Origin: Acholoe squamosa
Taxonomy: Eukaryota; Annelida; Polychaeta; Phyllodocida; Polynoidae
Reading direction: 5' to 3'
Length of the DNA stretch: 64,000 bases
Assembly (NCBI GenBank): GCA_949317995.1
Contig: OX439036.1
Span: 84,760,420-84,824,419, forward strand
This document shows, piece by piece, positions 21,396-33,000 of the stretch. Below the pieces are notes generated by a model, which saw only the letters and a list, made by a program, of their open reading frames with translations, was not told where the DNA came from and made no database searches. Position 1 is the first letter of the stretch; every line of letters begins with the position of its first letter. A program made the translations under genes and the position numbers.

Positions 21396-23036
21396 TTCTG
21401 ATATTAGCTTGTGCCCTAATAATCCAGGAGGAAGAGACATAATATACAATGATGGAGACAAGACACATGTGTATATATATATTTTGGCCTATAACTGGTT
21501 GAGTGGCTGGCTAGCGCCCTTTATTTTAACACTAAACCAGAAAAAAAATTATTCCACCTTACACCCAAACATACTGGTATGGTGGTGGTGGAGGGGAGGG
21601 GTAAGTAACCACAACACTGTTGCTAGGTGGGTGAGACAGATATACCCTAGGGGGCAGCACTAACACAGTGGTGGAGGAATGACAGGGTGTTATCATATAC
21701 ATTTTGATAATGCCATAAATTGTAACATATGATTGTATTAATGCATATAATATGAGCCATGAATATGTATAACTCCATATGAGTGTTCACAGTCCACTGA
21801 TCACCAGCTATGTGAATATATATATAAGGTAAAGGACGAAAGCAACTGACCTAATGGTTCACTGAACATGAACAATAGTATATTTAATGCTTAAGGTCCA
21901 AAAGGTCCGACCTCATGGTTTACTAACCATGGACAATAGTGTATATAATTATTTAAGGACAAGCCAGACCGCCGTCACAGGCCGCTGAACATCATATATT
22001 AACAAAAGGCTATAAAGGTGATGGCGTTGTGAACTTCCGAAGGATCTAATGCCATCTCATGGATATCATGGCCTGGATAATGGACATGGCCCGGATGCAC
22101 ATGGACAAGACACATCTCATGGTCTTAATCCTGTTCCATTATTAAGGAAGCTAGGCCACTGAGAGTGTTTTGAGCTTTCAGTGCACCACAGACAAATTGG
22201 CATAACTTGTGTGCATTCACATCAGGGTACAGGGAGCTGACAGGTACCCCTCCCCCACATACGCAGTTACAAGTGCGCAGTTGCACAAACGGCCGAGTTA
22301 TGGGCAGTTGAACATGCCAAACGGAGTGGGACAATGGGGGCGCCGCACTGATGATGGGGGCGCCCTATGTACCCCCATGGACATGAAAGACTCAGCACTA
22401 ATGGACAATAGCAATGGGAGTTGCTGTTGGCTCCAGCTAGTCCAGAGGAAGGATGCTAGGGTTGGCTATTTAAGCTCAACCTTACCCTCCATCCAGAGAG
22501 TATCCAGAGAACCACCCCAAAGACATCATCTCCAGTCCAGCTCTCCTGAGCCTGCTATGCACCTGCCACAAGAACACTCTGATGGGGTAGACTATGTCAG
22601 ACAGACATAGGACTAAACCCCACTTGTGGCCAGAGGCTATCTTCTATCATCTATCTACAAGAGGGTTAAGTTGCTATATTTTATATGTGAGCCAGCAAGC
22701 AGAAATGGGGGTTCCTGCGGGATTTATTACCTGTTTTAGCCACCAGGGGGCACCACAATGGGCTAGAATAGGAAAAATATGACTAAAACTGCTATAGGCT
22801 ACTTTTTTGTGGAGAATTCAAAGATTTTTGATAAAACGTTCTATTTTTGGGGGGGAAGGTTCCATATTTGGTATTAAAAAGAATGTGTTTGAGCCAAAAT
22901 AAGCATTTTTGTTGATTTTTGTTGCCATGGAAATGTGATATTCATTATAAATAAGAAAATCGATGATCCTATTTGAAGGAACATTTCACAAGGTCCACTA
23001 TGGTGAAAACAGAATGAAAATACCTTTCTAGATCAA

Positions 23037-23114
23037 AAGTTATGGGCAAAAGAATGAAAATTTATGCTAATTTAGCTAAATTAGCATAAATTTTCATTCT
23101 TTTACCCATAACTT
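23037..23114. repeat. 78-bp near-perfect palindrome
   Basis: The sequence is symmetric about 23075/23076 (centre TTTAGCTAAA), with one mismatch in 39 base pairs. The outer part AAGTTATGGGCAAAAGAATG is mirrored by CATTCTTTTACCCATAACTT. Confidence 0.88.
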
Positions 23115-23407
23115 AGCATAAATTATGCTAATTATAGTTGTATCTCATGACCATGGAGACGTAGGGCTTATTGATATTCACGAAATGGTGATACCTACCC
23201 ATATTTACCAAGGTATTCCTCCAAAACTAACAGGACTATCTTCACATGCAATATATCACTGTAAAGCTAGTGATCTGAATTTTAAAGTTGACTTTTAGCA
23301 CGGAGCACCCTTTCTCTTTGCCTATACACATATTATCCCTCTATCAGCAGGAGCTAGGTTGTGGGAACCCACCTAGAACCTATATTGGACAATGTATTAT
23401 TATTATA

Positions 23408-23711
23408 CACTGAAAACATGGAAGATCCGAAACTAGTCAGCGGTGACCACATTAGGTCCTCAAGTTGACGATACCTAAAACTACAACTTTAGGTAGTCAA
23501 AATGACAACTTTAGGTCATCATCCTGACGACCTGAGTCGTCAATATGACGACTCTGTACTGTCAGTATTGTCATCCTGATGACTCAGGTCGTCAGGATGA
23601 TGACTTCAAGTCGTCATTTTGACTACCTAAAGCTGTAGTTTTAGGTATCGTCAACTTGAGGACCTAAAGTGGTCACTGCTGACTAGTTTCGGATCTTCCA
23701 TGTTTTCAGTG
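23408..23711. mobile_element. 304-bp palindromic MITE with TA duplication
   Basis: CACTGAAAACATGGAAGATC at the left is matched by GATCTTCCATGTTTTCAGTG at the right, and the complementarity continues through nearly the whole element. TA dinucleotides flank it (23406-23407, 23712-23713). The ends share CACTG with the element at 8652-9539, so the same transposase class may have moved both. Confidence 0.85.
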
Positions 23712-23949
23712 TACATAGGAGTGGAACACTTATTATATTTACTGTGTGTGAATTACCTGTGTACATAACTACTGCCTAAGCTTGAATAAACCAGTGATAA
23801 CTGGAATACATAATAAGAGCATGATATTCTTACTCATTATAGCCACTACTCATATGATACTTCTCATATGACAACTTGATCATACATACATAATCCTAGT
23901 ATTACAGTGTAACCGGTACCTCCACCAATACACATATAATAACATTATA

Positions 23950-24094
23950 TTAACCATAAATCGCAAAAGAGCGCTTGTGTTCTATAAATACGGTTGTACT
24001 TATAACCTTTGCGAATTTGGGGTAGAACCCACATATGCAACAGATTGGAAACCGCAGGGATATTTGAGGCACTTTTCGCAATGTGGGATTCGAC
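23950..24094 (-). repeat. Copy 4 (inverted) of the GGTCGAATCCCAC repeat
   Basis: On the minus strand it begins GGTCGAATCCCACATTGCG and carries 'TTCGCAAAGGTTATAAGTAC', then 'TATAGAACACAAGCGC'. It is a diverged full member of the family. Confidence 0.72.
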
Positions 24095-26053
24095 CATCAG
24101 ACATACCTTCGTACTGTCCTAAGAAAAATATAAGAAACTTCTTCCAGGTAATCAGCTCATCACGTCACCTAGCGTAAAAGAGATACAAACAGACACATAG
24201 AAAACACACCAGTCTTCATGTTTGGCATGTTTCCAGTCCCATCTACTATACTGCTTGTTATCAGCGGTTATCTCTCCCTCCTTAACTCTAGCAGCTACCC
24301 CACTATCGTCTTCGCCACGAAGAAATATTTTTCATGTGGAATGCAGACAGGCTGGGGGAAGAGGCCAGTATGTACACGGCACACTATACACACATACACA
24401 CTAAATTGTCAGCCCAGACACAGACTCGTTGGTGACCCAGTACCTGAAGACCCTAGAGTGATAGGCCATGAGTCAGAGTGCGTAATAGATATTAAACGCC
24501 ATTTCGACAGCTAAGGTCATATTCATGGCGAGAACTACATTCCACAAAATCACAGGGGAATGTGTGCATATGTGCACGATACACATCCGAGGGATAGGAA
24601 AGAGGAGATATATACCCTTTTGCCATGAAGTTGTCAATCTACACTCATATGTGTCAACATGAACAGTCTGTGCTATGTCTGACAAGTTAAATCTGACAAC
24701 TTTTGCTTCGTTTATCTTATGCTGCTCACTTTGATTTTTTTTCAGTGCATACATCTGGAAGAAGATTATAGCATACGGTCATTGCATCAGGACAAACGCA
24801 CTTCCCATGTATTACTCATATAATGTTTGTAGTCCTACAGTTATACAATTTTTAACTATTGGAATGATTTCTTAAACCAACGAGATATACAGATCATCCT
24901 TAACTGATTGATGTATGCTTACATATTCAATGGTTTACAACCAGCTGTTTTTAAGTAGTGTGAAAGAGTGGTTATTTTCACATAAGGAGAGAAATACCCC
25001 CCCCCCCTCACCTGAATAGTGTAGGTGCTTTCAAATCAATGTTGATAATTACATGATTTATACATGATGGTTATATTAATCAGCCTGTTGTCACCCGGAT
25101 GTTGTCGACACTGATTAAATGTTGCCATTCCGATGTTGTCAACTATCACCTATTTCATCATCTGATCGATCCTAGGTAGACACATCAACATAGGAATAAT
25201 GTTCAGCATCGGTGCAATATGGATTTCTTTCTCCATTGAATTATCAGTAACACCTTTGCTGTTGATTCAGTGTGGAAAATTATTTCCATATTGAAGTGTC
25301 AAAAAAAAAATATTGAGACAGCTTCACAATATTGTAAATAATATGTCAATATAAAACAGAATCAGAAAAATAAATATGTTGAATCAGCACTTGCGTGTAG
25401 ATATTCTGCCATGGATGATTTGATTATGGGAATTCACCTACAATCCAGCCTTCTATATTCTGTTGATATAGCAAAAATCCATGCAAATGCATCATATCAA
25501 CATTGATTCAGCCCAGGTGTGCCCAGTCGGGTGAGGGGAGGGGATGCTTCCCTGTTATTGTGAGTGGCACACCTGTAAGTACTGCTGGGTACCAGGTATG
25601 ACATGTGCTGTAAATATGACCTCTTAGACCTAAGAGGTTTTTTGATGAATCTGATAAAACCCGATCCTCTGCTACCTGTTGGTGGTGTACGCCTTTCAAG
25701 AGTTCAACATAACCACAACACTTTCCGGTCCACCATTAGAAAACAGAAGACAACTTCATGTTACCACGCTATAGGTAAAATCTGTGGACGCAATATAACC
25801 TGGAGGGTCTTGCCAAAAGAGAAACATGAACCACAAAAGAAAACGTGCACGTTTTTATATTGCTACCTCAAAAGGAGTATTCCATGCATTCTACTATAAT
25901 GTTTTTGTCAATACTGTGAAAACAAGTCAGGCCATACACGTTTTACTCACTACTCTCTGAAAGAATTTAGAGAGATTCTTCCTCGTTAGCTTTTGGCTAG
26001 ACCCTCTCCTGCATACACATTGTACACATTGTGCCGGCCTATCAATCTAAGGG
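24095..26053. other. Intergenic stretch, no gene recognised
   Basis: Non-coding DNA with mono-C runs (about 24999-25008). The open frames in 24218-24754 and 25508-25899 have no recognisable domains and no conserved-looking composition. Confidence 0.5.
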
Positions 26054-26367
26054 AGTGGTCATTATTTATCAACAGGGGGGGTGGTGGGTTTTTGCGCGGA
26101 CACACGGAAATTTTTTACGTCCCCCCCTCGACAGCAGTCAAAATGTTTTGCCCCCCCCCCCGCGCAGGAGACGCGGAGAGTTTTCGCGCCCCTCTTTGAT
26201 CTATAGTAGCGCACGGGTTTTTTTTGCTAAAAGGAGGGTGACTTTTTTTAGCCCCCCTCAAGAGGGGTCAAAATTTTTTTAGCCCCCCCCCCTCGGGAGG
26301 GGTCTGCAAATTTTACGCCCCCCCTCAAACCCACCACCTCCCCCCCTGTTGATAAATAATGACCACT
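26054..26367. mobile_element. 314-bp TIR element rich in G and C runs
   Basis: AGTGGTCATTATTTATCAAC at the left is matched by GTTGATAAATAATGACCACT at the right, followed inward by G-runs mirrored by C-runs (GGTGGTGGG against CCCACCACC). The interior holds repeated 'TTTTTTAGCCCCCC'-type units. No coding sequence. Confidence 0.82.
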
Positions 26368-29300
26368 ACCTAATTTAGGTAGGAAATGATATATCCTTAG
26401 CTATCTAAACTTTAACGATATTAGATCTAATAGGTTTCATTTGGAAGGAGTGTACCAGTTTTCTCTGACAGGTGATTTATCGCTCAAACCATCAGATATG
26501 ATGAGTAGTTAATAATTGCAATTAGATTTTCTTGGCAACTTTGCTAAAATAGCGTTTCTATCCATTTTGGAGACTAAAGGTCAATCAACCTAAACTTTAA
26601 TGACTTCAAGTACTCCAAACATTCTCAATTTCCGAAGATAGGCGTCTATCTAGCAACTGTGCACAAACCTTCCACCTGTACCCCCTTCCCCTTTCTTCCA
26701 CTTCCTTCCTGTCGGCACCCCGCTACCAGTCCCCGACCCTCCCCACTCCTTCCGCCCGACGTCCGGTCCCCTTCCCCGGGATGATAGGCAGTCGGGCCGG
26801 GGTATGCTGGCAGTGCGTTCAGCTATGTACATAAACGTCGGCAGACATGTCACGGCGTCAGTAGTAGATGGGGACAGGGCTTTGTCCCGGGCTCAGCATG
26901 ACACAAGTGTCGAGTAGAGTCCCTTCTCCTGACAATATCTGCACCCACAGGGGGTGACAGCAAACATGACTAGTTTATTATCTGGTGGACCAGAGGGACT
27001 TGACAAGTGTCTTATGTGTTGTCTGCTATTAATGTTATAATGTGGATATCGTGGGACCTTCACCTGAAATTTCCTGTGGGTCTATTTAGCTGTCGAGGGA
27101 TCATGATCAACACAACACATGTTGAACAACGGCACACACTTGGATGTAGATCCATACGTAGTGATATTACTTATATTTAAGAATATTGTTTAACCGTTAT
27201 AGTATGTATAATACAAAGAGGCTACACAAATATCAAGCTGTATCACTAAATTGGCATGATCACGTTGTGGAGACATCGACCCTTATTGTGAAACAGGTTT
27301 GTGGAAAGGATAAGGATAGTGAGATAAGGGAACACTTTCCACTGGCGCCTTAAATGATCTAACAGACGGTTACATATATCGTTGTACATCCTTAGAACTG
27401 TGGGGCGAGAGGGGTCTTTTATTCTTAACCATTTCTAAGACTACATTGAAGGGCTTTTCCTCAAGCTTTTGTGAAGTGTACTTCTTCACCCCTTTAAGGC
27501 AAAACGTCCTCCACATACTAAAAACTGTGGGCTATAAATTACACATAAAAAAGTTCGTCCAACAAAAGCCTGATAAAAAGATATGTACTGTGTGTTTACT
27601 CTATTTATTTGAGGTTGTTTTAGCCTTATTTTCTGGTCGTTGTCTATAGATGTAACAAAGTGTATTTTGGAGTTTGAGCTAGCTCCCTATAAAGGGTAGA
27701 GTATGCCACTACCTCAGCCCAGTACACCTATTAAGCTGTGCAGCGGTCCTACTCAAATAAAACCAGTAAGAGATACCTCCTGACTGAAGACTTTTATTGA
27801 TTCCTCTCCTCGGCTACTAACACGTCAAGCATAATAAGAGTACAAAGGTTTGTCAAATGTTTCGGCACTTCTTAGATGGTCAACACTCAATTATGTTCTC
27901 TGGATGATAGGGTCTTATCATAATCTCTATTTCATTTCCACATTAAGGTTTCCTAATGACAACTCCCACTTATTAAAATCACATGATATCATACAGTAGG
28001 CAAGACAGAAGTCCGACTTTAACTCCTAAATAGTCAATGCAGTGTACCCACATGGAGAATCTGAATAGTGGTTATAGTAGGCCCACCTTAAGGGGGGTCT
28101 TAAGTCCACACAGGGATGTTCCCTGCATGAAGAGGGAGAGGCCTTCTTCAGGCCTGGAGTTCGCTGATGTTAATCACTGCTCTTACCTCCTATCTCCATT
28201 TTGCATGAAGTCCCTGGGCTGAGAGCCAATCATTCCCAGGCAGTGCTGTTCTGAGTCCTGAATGAATATGTCTGCGAACTTCTAAATCTCCTCAGCGATG
28301 AAAGCTGAGGGTGCTATCTCCGAATGTGCATGTCGAGTCTCCTCTAATATGCTTTGTCCCCTAATATGTATAGGCTGCTCCCTACTGTGATCCAATAGGA
28401 TCTGGCTGTAAACTGTTAGCTCAGATATGAGTGCCTAACTTTCAATGCTGTCTCCATGCTCCCTCGGAACGAACTCTCTGTTCCCGACTCAGAATTCCAC
28501 AAATATATTATTTGAGGAGCATTGTTATCTCAATGCGCCTGCCCAGAGACATTAAGTTGTCTCAAGACGTCACTAGCTCATATTTAATTCCCCTTTATTG
28601 CTCAACTTTGTAAAGTAGCTATTTCTTAATCTAATATTCTCCTTCCCATTATTCATCATTAATCCTTCTGGTCCTGCTGGTCCTAAACTAATTATCTCTT
28701 TCATTTTCAGATGGAATCTCCTGTTTATCTCCTTCATCTCTCGGCTGGAGCAATCAAGCCTTCTGTCTCAAATCCTGTTATGGACTCGAACATTACAATT
28801 TACACCCTAATTCCCGTGGAACATGCCACCAATTTATTTCATTTTGGACCGTTTTGCCAATAAATTCATTACTCTGTCTTGCCTTACTGCCTTTTTCTTC
28901 GCATCTCCATTAAATCACTTTACATATCTCATCACTGTTGACACTGCTAGTTACACATTATTATCCATTAGAGATTTCTCTTACACTATCGTACAGATAT
29001 ATCCCTCATACTGCACCATCACTAAAGAAGTTCTATAGGAACTGGCCTATATATAGACTACATGCATTTCTGACAGGGTCGGTCTATATAATTCAGACAG
29101 GGAGAACATGGTGGGGGATCATGCTTTATATCACCAGGGACGTGACAGATACAAGGAATGAATAAACAAGTTCAATTAGATTCTGGCTTCAGCACATCTC
29201 TGTGCATCTAATTTCGATCTTCATTTTAGATAATACGCCTTCTTATTGATTTTTAAAAATGAAGTATGTTTTGGTGGGGCCTTTATGAAGCAATCATGAC

Positions 29301-29417
29301 AAGTGATTGCCTGAGATTCCTCTTTTTTTTTTGGGGGGGGGGGAATACAATGCAAACCAATGGGTTTTCTTTTTGAATATAATTATGTTTAAGAATGAAT
29401 ATGTTAATCATATAATA
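26368..29417. other. Intergenic stretch, no gene recognised
   Basis: Non-coding DNA with pyrimidine-rich patches (26660-26780, 28430-28900). Open frames are short and without motifs. Nothing else is supported. Confidence 0.5.
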
Positions 29418-29990
29418 TCAGGAGGCAATTGGTTTTGTAGTGCCCACAAGCTGAAAAGATGTCAGGATACCAACATTGACTTTTATGGTACTATTGTGCA
29501 AACTGTGAACGTCTTTACTTACTTAGGTGTTAACATTGATAGTAAATTGATTTTTGACAAACAGATTAAAATTATCAAAAGGAATAATTATTTGTAATAA
29601 ATTGTTCAGATTTGCAAAGATCAGGAAATTTCTGACTCAAGAGCAAAGTGTGAGGGTATACACATGTACTATAAGGCCCATAATTGAATAATGTTCCTTT
29701 ATCAGCACAAGCTGTAATGAGGATGGATTAAAAGCGCTACAAAGGTTACAAAATTGTGCTTTAAGAATATGTCTCAAATGTAATATCCGAAAATACAGTA
29801 CAGATGAATTACATGAAATTTGTAAGTGGAATTATTGCAATCTAGGTTTGACATGTTGCTACTTTGTTTAATGTAAAAGAAATCAAAGCATATTATTCAG
29901 CAAGATGTAGTATATAATACAAGGTCTCAGAATAAGCTATGTTTCACTTTGCCAAGCATAATAACAGACATTATAAAAGGTCTCCAATGG
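29418..29990 (+). pseudogene. Non-LTR retrotransposon reverse transcriptase fragment (C-terminal part)
   Basis: The translation reads 'NWFCSAHKLKRCQDTNIDFYG', then 'VFTYLGVNIDSKLIF', then, after a frame change near 29580, 'FRFAKIRKFLTQEQ', 'YTCTIRPIIE', 'LKALQRLQNCALRIC' and 'NTRSQNKLCF'. This is the familiar order after the RT catalytic core in jockey/CR1-type LINEs (YLGV box, thumb region, 'LQRxQNRALR', closing 'TR' box). At least one frameshift and an in-frame TGA (within 29686-29688) disable it. An A-rich stretch at about 30064-30091 may be the remains of its tail. Confidence 0.72.
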
Positions 29991-30091
29991 AAGATTTGAG
30001 ACCAGGCCTTAAACTAGGTTATAACTAGATATGCCCTGGTGTAGGTGTAGCTACTGCGCCCAACCAAAAAGAAAAAAGAAAAAAAAAAAGA

Positions 30092-33000
30092 ATTTGCTTA
30101 TGTTTGTAGTTGAATTTGGGATAACTATGGCCTGATTTCTTCTTCTTTTCTTATTTATACAGTTGATACTTACTTTTTGTATTATGAGTGAACCTCATCT
30201 AAAGCATAATTGAATGTCTCATGTATACTCTTCTCTCATTTTCCATATATATCATTATGTCATTATATTCTGGAAATAGAGTAAGTATTTGTCCTGGGCT
30301 GCTATAGTGTGATGGAAATCTCATCAATCCTCTCTATGCTTTTGTCATGTATATATTTATGGTATCGAGCACCCCTTGTATGTATATGTGGTGCACTGGT
30401 CTGGTGTTGCAAAGTTTTCTGTACTGGCTTTCCTAAAGAGTTTATTCTTTTTCCTCACCTAAATTGAAACTGGTTGTCTGTTTGATAGGATTATTTAAAT
30501 GAACATAACAGTTCATTAATGCAATAAACTCGTCCAAAAAAATTTTTAACCACAATCATATTCGAAGACATGATTAATGAGATTAGTTATGGGTGAGTAC
30601 CCGGTAAGTAATAGTTGTTTAACGCCCTTTTAACAGCGAATGTCATATCAAATGTGAGAAATATACATTACACATCAATTGATGGATGAATGTGCCGGTG
30701 CCGATGCATATATTCATGTGTATCATACACACAGATTGGGCAGATAAGATGAGATAAAGGCCCTTTTACAGGTGGCAGAATGTATCTTAATACATGTAGT
30801 TAAAAAGTGAAAATAACATTATCAGTATCCAAACAATTATATACCCTCCATTTGTATGTAATATAGGCTAGGGTAATAATCTATAATGTAGTACTCTATT
30901 TTAGCCAGCGGCGCAGAATAATGATTCGTGTGATACACGATTATGGTACAGCTGGACTTTTCTATGGAACAGGTTTTATCTTACACATGGTCTGTGTCCG
31001 GTTTCATTGTATTCAACTCATGATTATGCAGTTATGGGGTGCTGCACTGCTTGAACCTAAGCTATGTATGGCTATTGAATTAATATGCAATACAATGGAT
31101 AAAAACCCTTTGAATTGATGTAAGACTTAAAATATTAAGACTTCCATATTTGCACCTGCTTCAGAGAATCTAACCAATCAATAATACTAATAAAAACGAA
31201 CTCTACAGGTTCCTAAGCATGGGTACGAATATCCAGGAGCGACATGCCTGTCCCAATAATGTATGCGTTGAGGATATTTATAAGAATGGATTTAAATATT
31301 GCTGAGATCTCTATTTCCGACCATTTCCGGAAGATTTCTAATGTCAATACAAAAACCTAAAAACCATTCGCCCCTTTGAACATACATGCAAACTTCAGAC
31401 GAGGTAAAAACTGAGCCCAGGAAAATGAACTGATTTTTTTTTAATTGCAAGTGCGAGCTGACAATGAAAATAGGGAAGTAGGAGAATCGTTGCCCAGGTA
31501 ATTTAATTGCATTCTAGTGCATTTTCAAGATGGTAGATACCCTAAGTTAAAAAATCTACTGAGACCCCCCCCCCCCATCTCCTGGCAATGCTAAAATGAG
31601 ATCTCATTGGAGCTGAATAAATTTACCTTGAAAGATAAAAGATCTTAGGAAAACCATTTATATGAACTTAGGAACTGAAGCTTAGACGAGACTTACATAT
31701 GTATGTGCATGACTATGTGCAGAATGGAGATACATGTAAGCCCTACAGAGACCAGCAAGAGACTTGAGGGGAAAATGCCACTATGAAAGTGAAATGAATG
31801 GACGCTGTGCTGTTAAGCACACATGGCTCTGGGTGGGTGGTAGAATCTTGTTTAGTTGTGCTTGTTTATTCATTGCACTGCAAGAATGTCCTATTATAAA
31901 TTTGAATTCTTAAATATAGAGTAGTAATAAGTAGAACACTAGATGTTTATTGAAAATTTTAATGTCCTTTGAACTCTGTATAGTTTTTCAATCAGAAAAA
32001 GCTTTTGCTTTCGAACTTTATATATATTCTACTTTTGAACTTCCATTAACTATCTATAATCATCTGTTTGACAGAAAATAGTTCAAAGCAGACTTTATTT
32101 ATGTAATGCTATACTGTTATTCAAAATATAAAGTAGTAGGTTTGCTGCCTTCACTGTTCATGAAAATATCCAGGTTTATCTGCTTGCAGAAAATGGTCTC
32201 TTGTCCTTCATGTGTAGCAAAATGATATATTGCAAATACTGTTCGTCTTCAATTGTATATTCGTGCCAGTTTTCAAAGTTCAGTGGTTTACTGATTGGTA
32301 GACTCAAGTGGTAGATGCGTGCCAGACTGTCGAAACATAGCATTATACGGAGAGGAGAATTTCATTTCTAGTCACTTTCAGACAACTTTGAGGCCTTTAA
32401 CATAGAGTTCAATGAGGAATTCAATTGGACAAGAATTGGCTTAGACATGGGACTCAATGAGGAACACGAAAGTTTGAAAAAGAGGTGTTTTTCATGTGAT
32501 ATTTTCAATGGACATTTAAGGGTTTAAATTATCTCTTTCATTCAAAATCAGTCCATAGTGACCACTGGAATGTTAACTGTTTTTTTGGGGTCCAAGATTT
32601 AATGATAAATTGAGGATTTATAACTTTAATTTGAGATTCAAAATTTGAAGGCGATCAATTTGAAATCATTGCCGCAAACCCGTGCCTATGCCTCAGGGAG
32701 GACCCTGATCCAACTACCAACGGTGAGAAAGGATATATAAGCAAGAGACCACTACAGAGGGGAAGGTGCTATGGGATCAGTTAAATGCGAGACAACAATA
32801 CACATAACCTCTGGATGAGCAGGTCTGAGCAACTACCTTAATTACACCCCGGTAGGAGATGACAACCTGTTTCCATTTTACACACCACACTCCCAAAGTT
32901 GTGATGTGCTTTTCACTGTCAGTGCAAAAAAAAAAAAAGCTGCCAGTGCAAGAAAAGGCACCAGTAGGAAAATCTGCTATGCTGCACTGTCTTACATAGT

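Noticed and set aside
22209-22610. 133-codon plus-strand frame
   Set aside because: No recognisable domain, no splice partners, and composition like its surroundings; I treat it as chance.
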